This document shows, piece after piece, positions 28,400 to 29,179 of a stretch of DNA of 29,179 bases. Position 1 is the first letter of the stretch. Each line of letters starts with the position of its first letter. The notes under the pieces were generated by a model. It had not been told where the DNA came from. It ran no database searches and was given only the letters and a program-made list of their open reading frames with translations. This DNA comes from Ophiothrix spiculata (taxonomy: Eukaryota; Echinodermata; Ophiuroidea; Amphilepidida; Ophiotrichidae), in the NCBI GenBank assembly GCA_000969725.1, contig JXSR01S002938.1; one strand, written 5' to 3'. Both the position numbers and the translations under genes were made by a program.

Positions 28400-29179
28400 A
28401 TCCATGTTGAGAGAGTGTGAAATATGTCCCTCTTATACAAAATAATCTAAATAATTTTATTTAGTTCAAATCTTTTTTCTTTTTACCACAAATTCACTAT
28501 TTTTAATCCATCTTGCATCATTTTTACTTAATTTGATTTATATTCCTTTGAAACAGCGAGCAACAGTCGTCATTACCATTGCCATTCTGTCAAAATAATG
28601 AAAGTTGAGAAATAATGAATAATGAATAATGAATCTGTCACCTCATCCCTCATCAAAAAAAATGTTACGCTAAACTCAATTGTGACTTTCAAGGGCCTTA
28701 TCAGTAACATTATCATAGGAAACGCATAAGTAAAAGTCAAGAAAACAAGGGGTATTATATATATAGCTTTTTTTAGTTACTCTACACAACTCTATTTATA
28801 GTAAAGAGGTTCATGTAGTTTTTTTACTCTCAATAGGGGAGAAAGTTTTAATAATCATGATGGTATGGCAGGTAAGAAGACCATTAAGTACTGGTAATTG
28901 TAATATAAATGTGCATGGTATGTCAGAGGCTGCTGATGGATAAAGAGCGACATTAGAAATTAGGTACTATTAGGTACTACATGTATTATCGATTTAAAAT
29001 AATATGCCCCGCTAGAATGACTAGATTAAGGGCTCTTCCCTATATTGCCAAGCCCTCTTTCCCCCAGGAATCCTGCAGGATTCTTGGCTCACTAAGCGCT
29101 CCAGATTAGACCAGGAAGGAGCACTGCTTTTTTAACAATACCTTTATTGACAACCCCTGCTTTTCAAGTAGTTTGAATC
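28400..29179. other. AT-rich DNA with no recognised gene
   Basis: It contains a short AATAATG repeat (about 28610-28631) and, at 29059-29118, the second copy of the repeat at 25262-25314. The sequence stops without a boundary. Confidence 0.45.

Noticed and set aside
28130-28405. 91-residue open frame on the - strand
   Set aside because: It overlaps the + strand frame at 28161, has no known motif, and would lie upstream of the predicted GTF2E1 start in the same orientation without any splice link.

Overview
This is an AT-rich stretch of animal nuclear DNA: genes split by GT-AG introns, large introns, and many SINEs, LINE remnants and inverted-repeat DNA elements. The gene content (an NADPH oxidase ending in NKENF and the TFIIE alpha subunit) and the style of repeats suggest a marine invertebrate deuterostome, perhaps an echinoderm. 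That placement is inference; nothing in the window fixes the species.

Layout. Positions 1-5860 look like the intron of a NOX-type NADPH oxidase gene on the + strand. This stretch holds part of a Tc1-like inverted-repeat element (about 465-1114). It also holds two arms of one repeat in opposite orientation (about 1430-1725 and 5165-5405) that flank a broken copy of a multi-copy cysteine-rich (CXC-tailed) protein gene (3153-4333). Two NOX exons follow (5868-5992 and 7133-7259). The end of the last exon has been amplified into five tandem units (7165-7626), a minisatellite made from coding sequence. Positions 7630-18930 are repeat-rich and carry no recognised gene. They hold a 1.3-kb element with long terminal inverted repeats lying inside another inverted-repeat element, near-perfect hairpins, a duplicated tRNA-derived SINE with two smaller elements nested in it, and a duplicated block of about 1.1-1.7 kb on either side of an assembly gap (14740-14811).

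Positions 18930 to about 27700 carry GTF2E1 (TFIIE alpha) on the - strand. Four coding exons give 430 residues, and a non-coding first exon is predicted to end at 27667. Its introns hold at least three small inverted-repeat elements, three SINE-like copies, a tRNA-like SINE head and the 3' end of an RTE-like LINE. To the right lies a CpG-richer presumed promoter zone (27540-27850) and then a possible divergent reading frame at 28161, which I do not recognise.

The two certain genes are functionally unrelated: NOX makes superoxide at membranes, and TFIIE alpha is a general RNA polymerase II initiation factor. No virus-like element, CRISPR array, rRNA or functional tRNA was recognised. The points most worth a second look are the NOX-exon minisatellite, the CXC-gene relic between inverted arms that carry nuclear-receptor and CRE motifs, the widened first zinc knuckle in TFIIE alpha, and the near-perfect hairpins.
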